Shown here piece after piece: positions 17,866 through 27,326 of a stretch of DNA of 37,669 bases. Where the stretch lies: NCBI GenBank assembly GCA_022796855.1, contig JAAWJM010000018.1, positions 1 through 37,669 on the forward strand, given 5' to 3'. The notes beneath the pieces are model-generated. The model saw nothing but the letters and a program-made list of their open reading frames with translations, did not search any database and was not told the origin of the DNA. Within the stretch, counting starts at the first letter, position 1, and every line of letters starts with the position of its first letter. This DNA is from Clostridia bacterium (lineage in GTDB: Bacteria; Bacillota; Clostridia; TANB77; CAG-508). The position numbers and the translations under genes are program-made.

Positions 17866-18010
17866 TATGTAAGAGGAATTTATGATTTATAAGGATGTGA
17901 AAATACCACATGTGCGAAAATTGTACATATGGGTCATGATTTTAGTTTCTTTATAACTGAAACGACAAACTGAAACGTATAATAAAAGCAGAAAAACACG
18001 CTTTACATAA

Positions 18011-18039
18011 TTGACTTTACGGTAAAGATTTAGTATAAT
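18011..18039 (+). promoter_or_regulatory. Promoter of the orphan lipoprotein
   Basis: TTGACT (18011-18016), 17 bases, TATAAT (18034-18039). The 120-base leader holds a short hairpin followed by TTTTTT (about 18049-18076), a possible attenuator, and a spare AAGGAGG at about 18095 that has no start codon behind it. Confidence 0.8.
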
Positions 18040-18169
18040 ATATCGGAGTTTGGGAATTATTCTCAAAGATTTTTTAAGATAGAATTTGTAGAAAAGGAGG
18101 ATATAGAAACAATATTTAAGTGAATTTCATCATTTAAACCAATAACAAGAAAAAGGAGGACAAAAAACG

Positions 18170-19531
18170 ATGATGAAGAAAATTTTATGTTTGGTTATGC
18201 TTATGCTAATTCTTACTGGGTGTACAGAGGTACGGAAGGTAGAAGAAGCACAAGAAAGTACTACGGAGATTGAAGCTAAATCCTGTGATGTAGAAGGCAT
18301 TACAAAAGCAATATCAGAGGAAATTGTTGAATCCATAAGTACTATAACACGAAGGGAAGAAACAGAAGATGTACAGGAAAGTTTATATGAATGGCAAATA
18401 GAATTTACGGACGAAATGTTTCAAGAATTGCCAGATGTTCCTGATTGGGAATCTGCTAATGCATATATTTCATTTTTAGAAGGATATAAGCCATCTAATA
18501 AGATAATAAGTGAGTATGAACAAAAAAAGAAAGCAGATGAATTATTGGGAGGATATTTCTATATCCTCTATCAAGGAGAAGAGATTAATTATATGCCTCC
18601 ATATGAAGATAAATTGTATGCTTGGGCCATGTTTCAAAGAGCGGACGGTATCGTAAAAGGACATCAGGTCGATAGAAAGATTATCATGACATATCCGAAT
18701 GGAGAGAATGAGGAAATTACACTAGATATCATTCCAGAAGGTTGTGTTCTTCTAACGACAGTGTCTGTACATGAAGGAAAGTATTTGGAGTTTTTTGAAG
18801 GATTTTCTATTTGCTATGACCAAAACACGAGCGAAGTTGTATGTGTAAGATTCGATGAGGAAATAGGAAAACGGGTAAAAATTTCTTCTAAAGATCTTGA
18901 GGAATTTCTTGATAGAGAAGAAGCTGTGGAATCTTATCCTTTTTTAAGCATAGGATACATGAATGATAAGAACGAATTGGTCTATCCTACAATTATAGAA
19001 GATGAAACAGGAATACGATTTGAAATTTTAAAGAAAGCTATGAAAACTCAAGAGGAACAATTGATTTACTTTTCTTCAGCAATAGTCGATGATATAAATT
19101 TTAAAGTATATAACAATCATGTTTATAGAATTGACAATGTAAAGCGTAGAATAAATTTAGATGGTAGCGAGGGTTTTTGCTATGGGATATGGACAACAGG
19201 AGAAGAAAAAATCAAAGAAATTCCAATTGATTTTTCTTGCTTAAATGATGTTGAGGTTGAAATATTTAGCTATGGAGACCAACACGAAATGGAAGTATGT
19301 GCTTTAATGGAGGATATGATAATATTTGGTAAAGATATTTATATGTACCAAGGGCAGTTTGAAATCGACAAGTTTCAAAGTTATTTATTCTACGAAGGGG
19401 TTGGCGATAGAGGAAGATGGGGCAAATCTTCTTTAAGTCTAAAATATGATAACTGGGAAGAAGCAGAATCAACAGTTACTCAATTAAAAAAAGAAATAAT
19501 GAAACAAGAGGTAGATAACCAAACGAATTAA
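18170..19531 (+). CDS. Orphan lipoprotein, 453 aa
   Basis: A lipoprotein signal peptide with lipobox LTGC (C18) shows that it is anchored outside the membrane. The mature part is acidic, rich in Glu, Tyr and Phe, with no recognised domain. AAGGAGGA lies before the ATG. It has its own promoter and terminator. Codon choice differs from neighbours, and two in-frame CGG codons occur (18233-18235, codon 22; 18872-18874, codon 235). A +1 shift at either gives a stop within two codons after the glycine, so both must be sense if the gene is functional. Likely a recent acquisition. Confidence 0.8.
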   Translation: MMKKILCLVMLMLILTGCTEVRKVEEAQESTTEIEAKSCDVEGITKAISEEIVESISTITRREETEDVQESLYEWQIEFTDEMFQELPDVPDWESANAYISFLEGYKPSNKIISEYEQKKKADELLGGYFYILYQGEEINYMPPYEDKLYAWAMFQRADGIVKGHQVDRKIIMTYPNGENEEITLDIIPEGCVLLTTVSVHEGKYLEFFEGFSICYDQNTSEVVCVRFDEEIGKRVKISSKDLEEFLDREEAVESYPFLSIGYMNDKNELVYPTIIEDETGIRFEILKKAMKTQEEQLIYFSSAIVDDINFKVYNNHVYRIDNVKRRINLDGSEGFCYGIWTTGEEKIKEIPIDFSCLNDVEVEIFSYGDQHEMEVCALMEDMIIFGKDIYMYQGQFEIDKFQSYLFYEGVGDRGRWGKSSLSLKYDNWEEAESTVTQLKKEIMKQEVDNQTN

Positions 19532-19586
19532 AAAATGAATATTGATTTTATTCTATTGTAAAACTACAAACAATGGAAATCCAACT

Positions 19587-19618
19587 ATGAGCTAGCGAGA
19601 TTTTGCTAGCTCATTTTT
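19587..19618 (+). terminator. Terminator after the lipoprotein gene
   Basis: ATGAGCTAGC (19587-19596) pairs with GCTAGCTCAT (19605-19614), followed by Ts. Confidence 0.85.
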
Positions 19619-19641
19619 ATACTTTATATATCAATTGGTGC

Positions 19642-19670
19642 TTGCGTTTTTTGTATGTCTAAGGTATAAT
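19642..19670 (+). promoter_or_regulatory. Promoter of the CapA-like gene
   Basis: TTGCGT (19642-19647), 17 bases, TATAAT (19665-19670). Confidence 0.75.
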
Positions 19671-19700
19671 TTTAGAAGAAAATAATAGGAGAAGTAAAAG

Positions 19701-20921
19701 ATGAAGAAACAAAAAAAGCAAGGAAATTTAGGAAGAAATAAACTAAAATATGTAGTAGGATTCGGCATTTTGATGATGCTTATGTTTTCTGTTTTTATGG
19801 TATTTTATCATCCACCAAAAGAAGCAGAGGTAGTATCTTCTACAGCAACACAAAACAATACAGCAGTAGAAGAAAAAAAGAGTATTACCATACATTTGGC
19901 TGCAATTGGGGATGCAATGTGCCATAGTCAGAATTTTAAGGATGCCTATCAAGCAAGTACAAAAAACTATGATTTTTCACATGTATTTACGAATATACGA
20001 CAAAAGGTAGAGTCTGCCGATATTGCGATTGGAAATTTAGAAACTACTTTTGCAGGAGCAGAAAAAGGGTATAGTGGTTTCCCTACTTTTAATACACCAG
20101 ATGCCCTAGGGTATGCTTTAAAAGATATGGGAGTGGATGTATTGTCAACGGCCAATAATCATAGTTTGGATAAGGGCTATAGTGGAATTGTTCGTACCTT
20201 AGATGTACTAGATGAAGCTGGGATTTCTCATATGGGAACCTATCGTTCTTTAGAGGAGCAAAATAAAATTTTGATAAAGGATGTTAATGGGATTAAATTT
20301 GCATTTTTATCATTTACTTATGGTACGAATGGAATTCCTGTACCAAAAGGAAAAGAATATTGCATTAATTTAATCGATGAAACTCTTATGAAAAGGCAAA
20401 TTGACCAAGCTAAGGAAGAACAAGTTGATGTAATTTGTGTTAGTATGCATTGGGGCGATGAATATAAAATAAAGCAAAATAAAACCCAAGAAAATTTAGC
20501 TGATTTTTTATTTGAAAATGGGGTAGATATTATATTAGGAAGTCATCCTCATGTACTAGAACCAATGGAAAAACGAACCATAACATTAGCAGATGGAACC
20601 ACCAAAGATGGCTTTGTGATTTATTCCCTAGGAAACTTCATATCTGCACAAAAACAAGAAAACACAAGAAATACGATTATATTAGATTTACAAATCACCA
20701 AAAACCCAGAAGGAAAAATTTCGATTGATAAAGTAGAATACACACCCCTTTACGTATACGACAAAGGAGCAGGAAAACCACAACGTTACAAAATACTAGA
20801 CATAAGGCAAACTATTGCAAACTATGAAAATGGAACCGACACATCCATTGGAGCTACTACGTATAAAACCCTAAAAGTAGAGCTTACGAAGATTGAAAGT
20901 ATTATGGGGAATAACTTTTAA
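19701..20921 (+). CDS. CapA-family protein (PGA_cap)
   Basis: A 406-residue membrane-anchored protein: one transmembrane helix (about 14-35), then a PGA_cap metallophosphoesterase-like domain with AIGDAMCH, IGNLETTF, STANNHSLDKG, SMHWGDEY, LGSHPHVLEPME and YSLGNFIS. The His, Asp and Asn residues of these motifs form the metal site in the family. CapA/PgsA proteins take part in poly-gamma-glutamate synthesis or export, but pgsBC partners are not here, so the real role is open. It has its own promoter; no CGG codon. Confidence 0.9.
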   Translation: MKKQKKQGNLGRNKLKYVVGFGILMMLMFSVFMVFYHPPKEAEVVSSTATQNNTAVEEKKSITIHLAAIGDAMCHSQNFKDAYQASTKNYDFSHVFTNIRQKVESADIAIGNLETTFAGAEKGYSGFPTFNTPDALGYALKDMGVDVLSTANNHSLDKGYSGIVRTLDVLDEAGISHMGTYRSLEEQNKILIKDVNGIKFAFLSFTYGTNGIPVPKGKEYCINLIDETLMKRQIDQAKEEQVDVICVSMHWGDEYKIKQNKTQENLADFLFENGVDIILGSHPHVLEPMEKRTITLADGTTKDGFVIYSLGNFISAQKQENTRNTIILDLQITKNPEGKISIDKVEYTPLYVYDKGAGKPQRYKILDIRQTIANYENGTDTSIGATTYKTLKVELTKIESIMGNNF

Positions 20922-20934
20922 TACCATAAAATGG

Positions 20935-20980
20935 TTTACTTATGTTAATAAAGATGATATAATAGTAATAGTAACATAAG
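20935..20980 (+). promoter_or_regulatory. Promoter flanked by an inverted repeat
   Basis: TTTACT (20935-20940), 17 bases, extended TGATATAAT (-10 at 20958-20963). CTTATGTTA (20939-20947) and TAACATAAG (20972-20980) are perfectly complementary and enclose the -10, which suggests a repressor operator. Confidence 0.6.
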
Positions 20981-21021
20981 GCAACGACCTTAAATAATAA
21001 AACAAAAGGGAGATTACAATT

Positions 21022-21426
21022 ATGGTAGAACGGAATAATGTAGGTGATTATATCACTAAAAAAGCATTAGAGGTAGTTGAAATGGGCATGAAACTTGTTG
21101 GAATCGAAATAGAAAGAACGAGGATTGCAGATTTCATTTCAGAAGCTATTGGCAAAGATATAATACAACAAAGGGGTATAAATCCAGAAATGACAGGATG
21201 GATTGATTGTAGAGGAAATAATGACGGAGAAATTTTTGCACATTTACACTATACCACGGAGGAGTATAAAGCTGAAATACCAATGGATGTTTTTCCTGCA
21301 ATAGTTGAATTAGAAGAATTACTCAAAGAAGAGACGGAAAAGAAAATTTCCCTCACGGATGTAGAGTTTTCGGACGATGGAAAAGATATAAAGTTTGCTA
21401 TTGCATACGATTTCGGTGACCGTTGA
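21022..21426 (+). CDS. Small hypothetical protein, 134 aa
   Basis: A soluble, acidic protein without recognised domain. AAAGGGAG precedes the ATG. It has its own promoter with a possible operator and a GC-rich terminator unlike the local base composition. Codon 4 is CGG (21031-21033); a +1 shift there would stop three codons later, so it is sense if this protein is made from this start. Possibly acquired from a less AT-rich relative. Confidence 0.65.
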   Translation: MVERNNVGDYITKKALEVVEMGMKLVGIEIERTRIADFISEAIGKDIIQQRGINPEMTGWIDCRGNNDGEIFAHLHYTTEEYKAEIPMDVFPAIVELEELLKEETEKKISLTDVEFSDDGKDIKFAIAYDFGDR

Positions 21427-21437
21427 TACGAGTTTTG

Positions 21438-21475
21438 CCCCCGGCATAGGTAATATTATGCCGGGGGATTTTTTT
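21438..21475 (+). terminator. GC-rich terminator
   Basis: An 11-bp stem (cccccggcata/tatgccggggg; 21438-21448 with 21457-21467) is followed by seven Ts that overlap the stop codon of the converging ATPase gene. Confidence 0.9.
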
Positions 21476-24096
21476 ATATCCATTCTCTATACTTCTTAAC
21501 ATACAGCCTCTTGACAATGCTTGCAATGAAGCAGTATAGGATAGGAAACCCGATGATGACGATTAGGTAGACTGGGGAGAAAGGAACGAGTCCAATCCAG
21601 TTGCCTAAGGCGGTGAATGGTACGATTAGTGCTACAATGCTTAAGAGTATAGATGTTAGGTAGACTGGTAGAGAGGCATTGCTTTTTAAAAATGGAGTTT
21701 TGGCAGTTCGGATGATGTGTAGACCAATTAGGTTGGAAACGACACCATAGCTAAACCATATGGTTTGGAAAAGGGCACTTTGAGGAAGTCTTAAGCCAAA
21801 ACCAAACCATAGAGAGGCAAATACCATAAGGTCGAAAATGGAACTAGTGGGTCCCATAAAGAACATGAAATTTCGTAAGTCTTTTAAATTCCATTTTCTT
21901 GGTTTGGTTACATATTCGGCATCTACATTGTCGAAGGGTAGGCTAAGCTGACCAAAGTCGTATAAAAGACTTTGCACTAGTAATTGAATTGGGGTAATTG
22001 GTAAAAAAGGTAGGACAATGCTTGCAATCAATACCGAGAGTACTTCTCCAAAATTAAAACTAACTGCCATTTTGATGTATTTTAATAAATTGGCAAAGGT
22101 TTTTCTTCCTTCGATGGCTCCATCTAGTAAAACATTTAAGTCTTTTTCTAATAAAATAATATCAGAAGTTTCTTTGGCAATATCAACTGCGGTATCGACA
22201 CTAATACCAACATCGGCATTGGTAAGAGAGGGACTATCGTTAATACCATCTCCCATATAACCAACCACATTTCCAGCCTCTTTTAATAATCGCACAATTC
22301 TTGCTTTCTCAATAGGAGAAAGTTTTACAAAAATATTGGTATCATATAATAAACGAAGAAGAGTAGCATCAGAAGAACGATTTACCTGAGAACCAGTAAC
22401 AATTCGTAAAGACTGTATTCCAACTTTTTCACAAATACACCTAGTAACTTCTTCATTATCGCCAGTTAACACAATCACACGAATGCCTTTTTCATTTAAG
22501 GAATCAATAGCAAGTTTTGCACTTTCTTTTGGAGGGTCTAAAAAGCCGATAAATCCCATTAGTACCATTTTTGACTCATCTTTTATTCCAAAATGAGTAA
22601 CATCCAAAATATCATTTTTTTGGCAAACAGCAACAACACGTAATCCTTCAGAATTAAGTTTCTTTGTAAAATTACGAATGGTTTCTTTTCTCTTTGGTGT
22701 CATTTCTGAAATAGAGCCATTGTCGGAAACAAGAGTACAAATGGATAAAATTTCTTCCACTGCTCCTTTCGTAATTAACTGTGCTTTCGCACCATCAGAA
22801 ACAACAACCGATAAACGCCTTCTTGCGAAATCGAAAGGGATTTCGTCTAGTTTTGTATAACGGCTTGGAATATTCTTTAAATCCATTTCATTTGCTTTAT
22901 CGATAATGGCATTATCAATATTTCCTTTTAGTCCTGTTTGGAAATAGGCATTTAGAAAAGCATGTTTTAAAACACCATAATTTTCGTTTCCGTTTACATC
23001 TAAATATTTTTGTAATACAATTTCATCCTTGGTTAAAGTACCTGTTTTGTCGGTACAAAGAATATTCATAGCACCAAAACTTTGGATAGAATCTAGTTTT
23101 TTAACAATGGTTTTCTTTTTCGACATGCGAAGGGCACCTTTTGCAAGTGAAGAAGAAAGAATAACGGGAAGAAGAAGCGGAGTAATACCAATGGCAATTG
23201 CTACCGAAAAAGTAAAAGTGATTAAAACATCGTGTTTTCCAATATTAACAAAAAAGGTAATTGGTATCATAACAAGCATAAAACGGATTAGCAATTTACT
23301 AATGCTTTTAATTCCCTTTTGAAAAGCGGTTTCTGGTTTGCCAGATCCAATAGTTTTTGCGATTTTTCCTAAATACGTATCATTGGCGGTTTTTATTACA
23401 ACTCCTTTGGCACTACCACTAATAACATTGGTCCCCATAAAGCAAATGGTGTCTAAATCGGTAACACTTTTAATTTCCTCCATGGATGTAAGCCTAGAGG
23501 TAGAAAACTTTTTAACTGCTTCCGATTCGCCAGTTAAGGTAGATTGTCCTACATGTAAATCTTTTTCTTCAATAATACGAAGGTCGGCAGGAATCATATC
23601 ACCAGCAGAAAGAAAAACGACATCACCAGTGACAATTTCTTTCATAGGAAGTTGTACTTTTTTATTATCACGTAAAACCGTACAAGTGGTAGCAACAAGA
23701 CCTCGAAGCTTTTGGGCTGCTTTATTGGAACGATATTCTTGAATAAATTCAAGAAGGGTGCTAGTAGCAACCAAAACCACAATTACAACAATATTGGCAT
23801 AACTTGGTATTTCGGCTAAAATAACATCGGTATAAACAAGAACAAGACAAATGAGTAATAAAATGATGTTAAAGGGACTAAATAAACTTTCAAAAAGATG
23901 ATGATACCAACGTTTTGGCTTTGTTTGCTTCAATTCATTTAATCCATTTTTTACAAGCAAACCATTTGCAAAATCTGTTGTTAAACCAGACCCGTAAAAA
24001 ATTCATTTTTGCCAAAAATTCACTTGGCGGTAAAATTGTTTCTGCACCATATTTTTCCTCTAAATTAATTTCTTCTAATTTTAAATTCGTAGCCAT
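21474..24096 (-). CDS. MgtA-type P-type ATPase, read through a +1 shift at CGG
   Basis: A P-type cation ATPase of the P3B (MgtA magnesium importer) kind. The actuator has LTGES, the phosphorylation site is D349 in CTDKTGTLT, the hinge is MGDGINDSP, and ten or so membrane helices are spread as in MgtA. The real start is ATG 24096, after GAGGTG. Codon 35 is CGG (23994-23992); skipping C gives FLGSGLTTDFANGLLVKNG, joining the cation-transporter N-terminal domain to the rest, 873 residues. Unshifted, the first frame dies after 54 codons, and a start at 23960 (TTG) would lack the N-terminus and any ribosome site. Confidence 0.87.
23991..23994 (-). other. CGGG +1 shift site in the P-type ATPase
   Basis: On the minus strand the zero frame is TTA CGG GTC; skipping C gives TTA GGG TCT GGT and 839 open codons. 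Confidence 0.82.
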
Positions 24097-24165
24097 AGAA
24101 ACTTCACCTCTAGAAAAATTCTTTTTTACAGTATGTCACAAATAGGAAAAAAACATACCTAATAC

Positions 24166-24194
24166 TTGAAATATACATAAAATTAAAGTATAAT
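24166..24194 (+). promoter_or_regulatory. Promoter of the 117-aa gene
   Basis: TTGAAA (24166-24171), 17 bases, TATAAT (24189-24194). A small ATGCC/GGCAT hairpin follows. Confidence 0.8.
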
Positions 24195-24235
24195 AATAAA
24201 GCATGCCAAAAAGGCATAGCAGAAAGGAGAACGAA

Positions 24236-24589
24236 ATGACCAAGATAGTTGCAAATCCCAGAGGAGGTCAAATTGAAATTCGGATTGATAACGGATTGAT
24301 TGTAGGAGCGTCCTCAAAAGGTAAAACGACGGAAAGTCAAACTATTACAAGAGAGGAAAAAGACAAAATTCAATGGTGGTTAATCATGATTTTTAAGGAT
24401 GACTTTAAAGCACTTGAAAAAATCATACATCTCATTAGAGAAGACGAAGTATTTTGTCCATACGTAAAAGGTTTGATGGATGCGGAGCAGACAAACTGGA
24501 TACAAAGAAAGCAAAGATATCAAGAAGAAGTAGATGAAAAAATGAAAGATTTGCAGGAAAAAATAGACCAGTATACTTGGGCAGAGTAG
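24236..24589 (+). CDS. Small hypothetical protein, 117 aa
   Basis: A soluble protein with a beta-rich start (GGQIEIRIDNGLIVGAS) and a helical second half with Trp, Lys and Glu. No family is recognised. The start at 24236 follows AAAGGAG; the earlier ATG at 24203 has none. It is a single-gene unit with its own promoter and terminator. Codon 16 is CGG (24281-24283); a +1 shift would stop after five codons, so it is sense if functional. Confidence 0.65.
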   Translation: MTKIVANPRGGQIEIRIDNGLIVGASSKGKTTESQTITREEKDKIQWWLIMIFKDDFKALEKIIHLIREDEVFCPYVKGLMDAEQTNWIQRKQRYQEEVDEKMKDLQEKIDQYTWAE

Positions 24590-24603
24590 GTTCGGGAAAG
24601 CAA

Positions 24604-24640
24604 GGAAGAGTTTTAGTTATTAACTCTTCCGTTTTCTTTT
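24604..24640 (+). terminator. Terminator
   Basis: GGAAGAGTT (24604-24612) pairs with AACTCTTCC (24622-24630), followed by GTTTTCTTTT. Confidence 0.8.
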
Positions 24641-24663
24641 TAGAAAAAATCAATCATTTATGC

Positions 24664-24692
24664 TTGACATGTAAAAACATACGTTCTATAAT
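24664..24692 (+). promoter_or_regulatory. Perfect consensus promoter of the Y-family polymerase
   Basis: TTGACA (24664-24669), 17 bases, TATAAT (24687-24692). Transcription should start near 24699, only about 9 bases before the ATG. Confidence 0.88.
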
Positions 24693-24707
24693 AAACATGG
24701 TGATACT

Positions 24708-25928
24708 ATGGAACGACAAATTTTACATGTCGATGTGAACAATGCCTTTTTATCTTGGACCGCAATTGACCGATTGCGTGCAGGAGAAACATTAGACATT
24801 CGAACCATTCCAGCCATTATTGGTGGAGAGGAAAGTAGCCGTCATGGGGTGGTACTAGCCAAAAGTATGAAGGCAAAAGAATTTGGGATAAAAACGGGAG
24901 AGCCTATTTATCAGGCTCGTAAGAAATGTCCTAATTTACAAGTGTTTCAGGGAGATTATACTTCTTACCAAAAACATTCAGGTGAATTATATGGATTATT
25001 ATTAAAATATACCGACCAGATTGAACGCTTTTCTATTGATGAGTGTTTTTTAGACATGACCTTATTTTTACCACCAAAAGAAACATTATTAAACAAAGCT
25101 TATGAAATAAATAGGAGGGTAAGAGAAGAACTAGGGTTTACGGTAAATATAGGAGTAGCAAACAACAAATTACTTGCAAAAATGGCATCCGATTTTAAAA
25201 AGCCAGACCGAGTACATACCTTGTGGAAAGGGGAAATTCCCACTAAGATGTGGGGCCTTCCTATTTCAGAATTATTCATGGTAGGAAGAAAAAGCATTCC
25301 AAAGCTTGCACAAATGGGGATTAAAACCATAGAAGATTTAGCCAAACAAGACGAAACCCTCTTAATGAAGCGTTTTGGAAAACATGGAAAAATCATGTGG
25401 GAATATGCCAATGGAATTGACCATAGTCCTGTGGTATATCAGTTAGAGAAACCAAAATGTATTGGGAATTCCATTACCCTACCACAAGATATTTATCATA
25501 TAAATCGTTTAAATGAAATTCTACTAGCCTTATCGGAACAAGTTGCTTTTCGTTTACGAAAACATAAGTTAAAAGCAAGTGTTTTGAGTGTGCAAATCAA
25601 AACCAAAGATTTTGTTAATTTTTCACACCAAAAAACACTAAGTTCTCCAACCAATATGACCAAAGAAATCTATGAAACCAGTAAGGAATTATTAGCAAAT
25701 CTTCATCAAAATAGACCTGTTCGTTTAATTGGTATACAAACCAGTAAACTAGTAGAAAAAGATCAAGAACAATTATCAATTTTCGAAGAACAAACTAATC
25801 CAAAACAAGAAAAAATTGAAGAGGTAATGGAAGATATAAAAAAGAAATATGGGTATGGTATGATTACAAGAGCAGGTGAAATGAAAGTAAAAGATATGCT
25901 AAATATACGAAAAGAAAAGCAAGAGTAG
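24708..25928 (+). CDS. dinB: Y-family DNA polymerase (DinB/Pol IV)
   Basis: A translesion DNA polymerase of 406 residues. The palm has LHVDVNNAFLSW, with the first metal Asp, and ERFSIDECFLDMT, with the catalytic Asp-Glu. The fingers, the HhH thumb (LPISELFMVG, MGIKTIEDLA) and the little-finger domain follow. The tail contains QLSIFEE, resembling a clamp-binding peptide. The mRNA leader is only about nine bases with a weak GGTGAT, so it is nearly leaderless. I see no clear LexA box by the promoter. No CGG codon. Confidence 0.93.
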   Translation: MERQILHVDVNNAFLSWTAIDRLRAGETLDIRTIPAIIGGEESSRHGVVLAKSMKAKEFGIKTGEPIYQARKKCPNLQVFQGDYTSYQKHSGELYGLLLKYTDQIERFSIDECFLDMTLFLPPKETLLNKAYEINRRVREELGFTVNIGVANNKLLAKMASDFKKPDRVHTLWKGEIPTKMWGLPISELFMVGRKSIPKLAQMGIKTIEDLAKQDETLLMKRFGKHGKIMWEYANGIDHSPVVYQLEKPKCIGNSITLPQDIYHINRLNEILLALSEQVAFRLRKHKLKASVLSVQIKTKDFVNFSHQKTLSSPTNMTKEIYETSKELLANLHQNRPVRLIGIQTSKLVEKDQEQLSIFEEQTNPKQEKIEEVMEDIKKKYGYGMITRAGEMKVKDMLNIRKEKQE

Positions 25929-26064
25929 ATAACCTAAGTTAGAGGTTTTACCACTTACCAACAGGATGTGGTTTACCATAAATGAAAAACTTGTCACCAA
26001 AAAAGGACAGCTTCATATAATATACTATAACGATTTTTTAAGTCGTTGTAGGAGGTGAAATAAA

Positions 26065-26328
26065 ATGGATATGGAACCAAAATGTTATTGTGAAGAGCCA
26101 AAATGTTGTCATAAAAATAAAAAGTGTTGTGTTGATTTAATTTTAACAATTTTATTAGTAGCATTTGCATTTACACTAGGGTTAATTATAGGAGCAGTTG
26201 CAGGAGTATTAGTTCTTTTAGGATTAGCTGCTGTTATTGCCATTGCAGTTATATTAGGATTATTAATTGTACTAAGAATTGTTGCTTTAGTATGTGCTAA
26301 AAAAGAAAAGAAATCTTATTGTAGATAA
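26065..26328 (+). CDS. Small Cys-rich membrane protein, 87 aa
   Basis: The N-terminus has seven cysteines in 22 residues (CYCEEPKCC, KKCC), then two hydrophobic segments (about 25-48 and 50-74) rich in Gly, Ala, Val and Leu, then a Lys-rich tail. GGAGGTG precedes the ATG. The cysteines could bind a metal at the membrane; function unknown. A perfect 8-bp hairpin lies just after it at 26338-26357, without a plus-strand T-run. Confidence 0.7.
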   Translation: MDMEPKCYCEEPKCCHKNKKCCVDLILTILLVAFAFTLGLIIGAVAGVLVLLGLAAVIAIAVILGLLIVLRIVALVCAKKEKKSYCR

Positions 26329-26337
26329 AGGCAAAAA

Positions 26338-26357
26338 CGTGTATCGTAAGATACACG
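26338..26357. other. Hairpin after the Cys-rich gene
   Basis: CGTGTATC (with following GTAA) pairs with GATACACG. There is no T-run on the plus strand. Confidence 0.5.
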
Positions 26358-26407
26358 CTACATAAGAAAAAAATAAAAAAGAAATATAAAAATTCTATAA
26401 AAAACGA

Positions 26408-26436
26408 TTGCAAAAAAATGGGGTTTTATATATAAT
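26408..26436 (+). promoter_or_regulatory. folD promoter
   Basis: TTGCAA (26408-26413), 17 bases, TATAAT (26431-26436). Confidence 0.78.
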
Positions 26437-26462
26437 AAGAAAAAACCAAAGGGGTAAAGAAA

Positions 26463-27305
26463 ATGGAAATAATAGATGGGAAAGAGTTAGCAGGAACCAT
26501 ACGTACAGAGTTAAAACAAGAAGTAGAAAATATAAAGAAAAAGGGATTTCAACCCAAATTAGCAGTGATTATGGTAGGAGAGGATAAGGCATCGGCAGTA
26601 TATGTTCGTAATAAATCCAAGGCATGTAATGAAGTTGGGGTTGAATATGAGGAATTCTTGTTACCAACCGAAACCACGATGGACAAGCTACTTGGCTTAA
26701 TTGAAACATTGAACCAAGATACCAATATTGATGGAATTCTATTGCAAAGCCCAATCCCAAAACACCTAGATATAGATGAAGCATTTCGTGCCATTGACCC
26801 GGGAAAAGATGTGGATGGATTTCATCCAGTTAATGTAGGAAAATTAAGTTTAAACCAAGATTGTTTTGTGTCTTGTACACCATTTGGTATTATAAAAATG
26901 TTAGAAACTTACCATGTGCCAATTGAAGGAAAGCATGCGGTAATTATTGGAAGAAGTAATATTGTAGGAAAACCATTAATTCAATGTTTATTAAATAAAA
27001 ATGCAACGGTTACCATTTGCCATTCCAAAACCCAAAATTTAGAAGAAGTAACCAAACAAGCGGATATTCTAATTGCAGCAATTGGAAAACCAGAATTTGT
27101 AACCGCAAACATGGTAAAAGAAGGTGCAACCGTAATTGATGTTGGAATAAACCGAACAGAGGATGGAAAGTTAGTAGGAGATGTTAATTTTGAAGAAGTA
27201 TCAAAAAAAGCATCATACATAACACCAGTACCAGGTGGAGTAGGACCAATGACAGTAGCCATGCTTATGACAAACGTAGTAAAAGCAGCAAAAAATAGAA
27301 AATAA
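26463..27305 (+). CDS. folD: Methylenetetrahydrofolate dehydrogenase/cyclohydrolase
   Basis: A bifunctional enzyme of one-carbon metabolism, 280 residues, converting 5,10-methylene- to 10-formyl-tetrahydrofolate through the methenyl form. Family signatures are VYVRNKSKAC (catalytic Lys), LLQSPIPKHLD, PGKDVDGFHPVN, the NADP-binding VIIGRSNIVGKP and TPVPGGVGPMT. GGGGTAAAG lies before the ATG. It has its own promoter and terminator. No CGG codon. Confidence 0.97.
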   Translation: MEIIDGKELAGTIRTELKQEVENIKKKGFQPKLAVIMVGEDKASAVYVRNKSKACNEVGVEYEEFLLPTETTMDKLLGLIETLNQDTNIDGILLQSPIPKHLDIDEAFRAIDPGKDVDGFHPVNVGKLSLNQDCFVSCTPFGIIKMLETYHVPIEGKHAVIIGRSNIVGKPLIQCLLNKNATVTICHSKTQNLEEVTKQADILIAAIGKPEFVTANMVKEGATVIDVGINRTEDGKLVGDVNFEEVSKKASYITPVPGGVGPMTVAMLMTNVVKAAKNRK

Positions 27306-27326
27306 TTACATATAAAAAATAAAAAA

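Noticed and set aside
18095..18120. Leader peptide after the spare AAGGAGG before the lipoprotein gene
   Set aside because: No ATG, GTG or TTG start lies at a workable distance; only ATA is in place.
26549..27262. Long minus-strand reading frames opposite folD and other genes
   Set aside because: They are shadows of well supported genes, without ribosome sites or recognisable domains.
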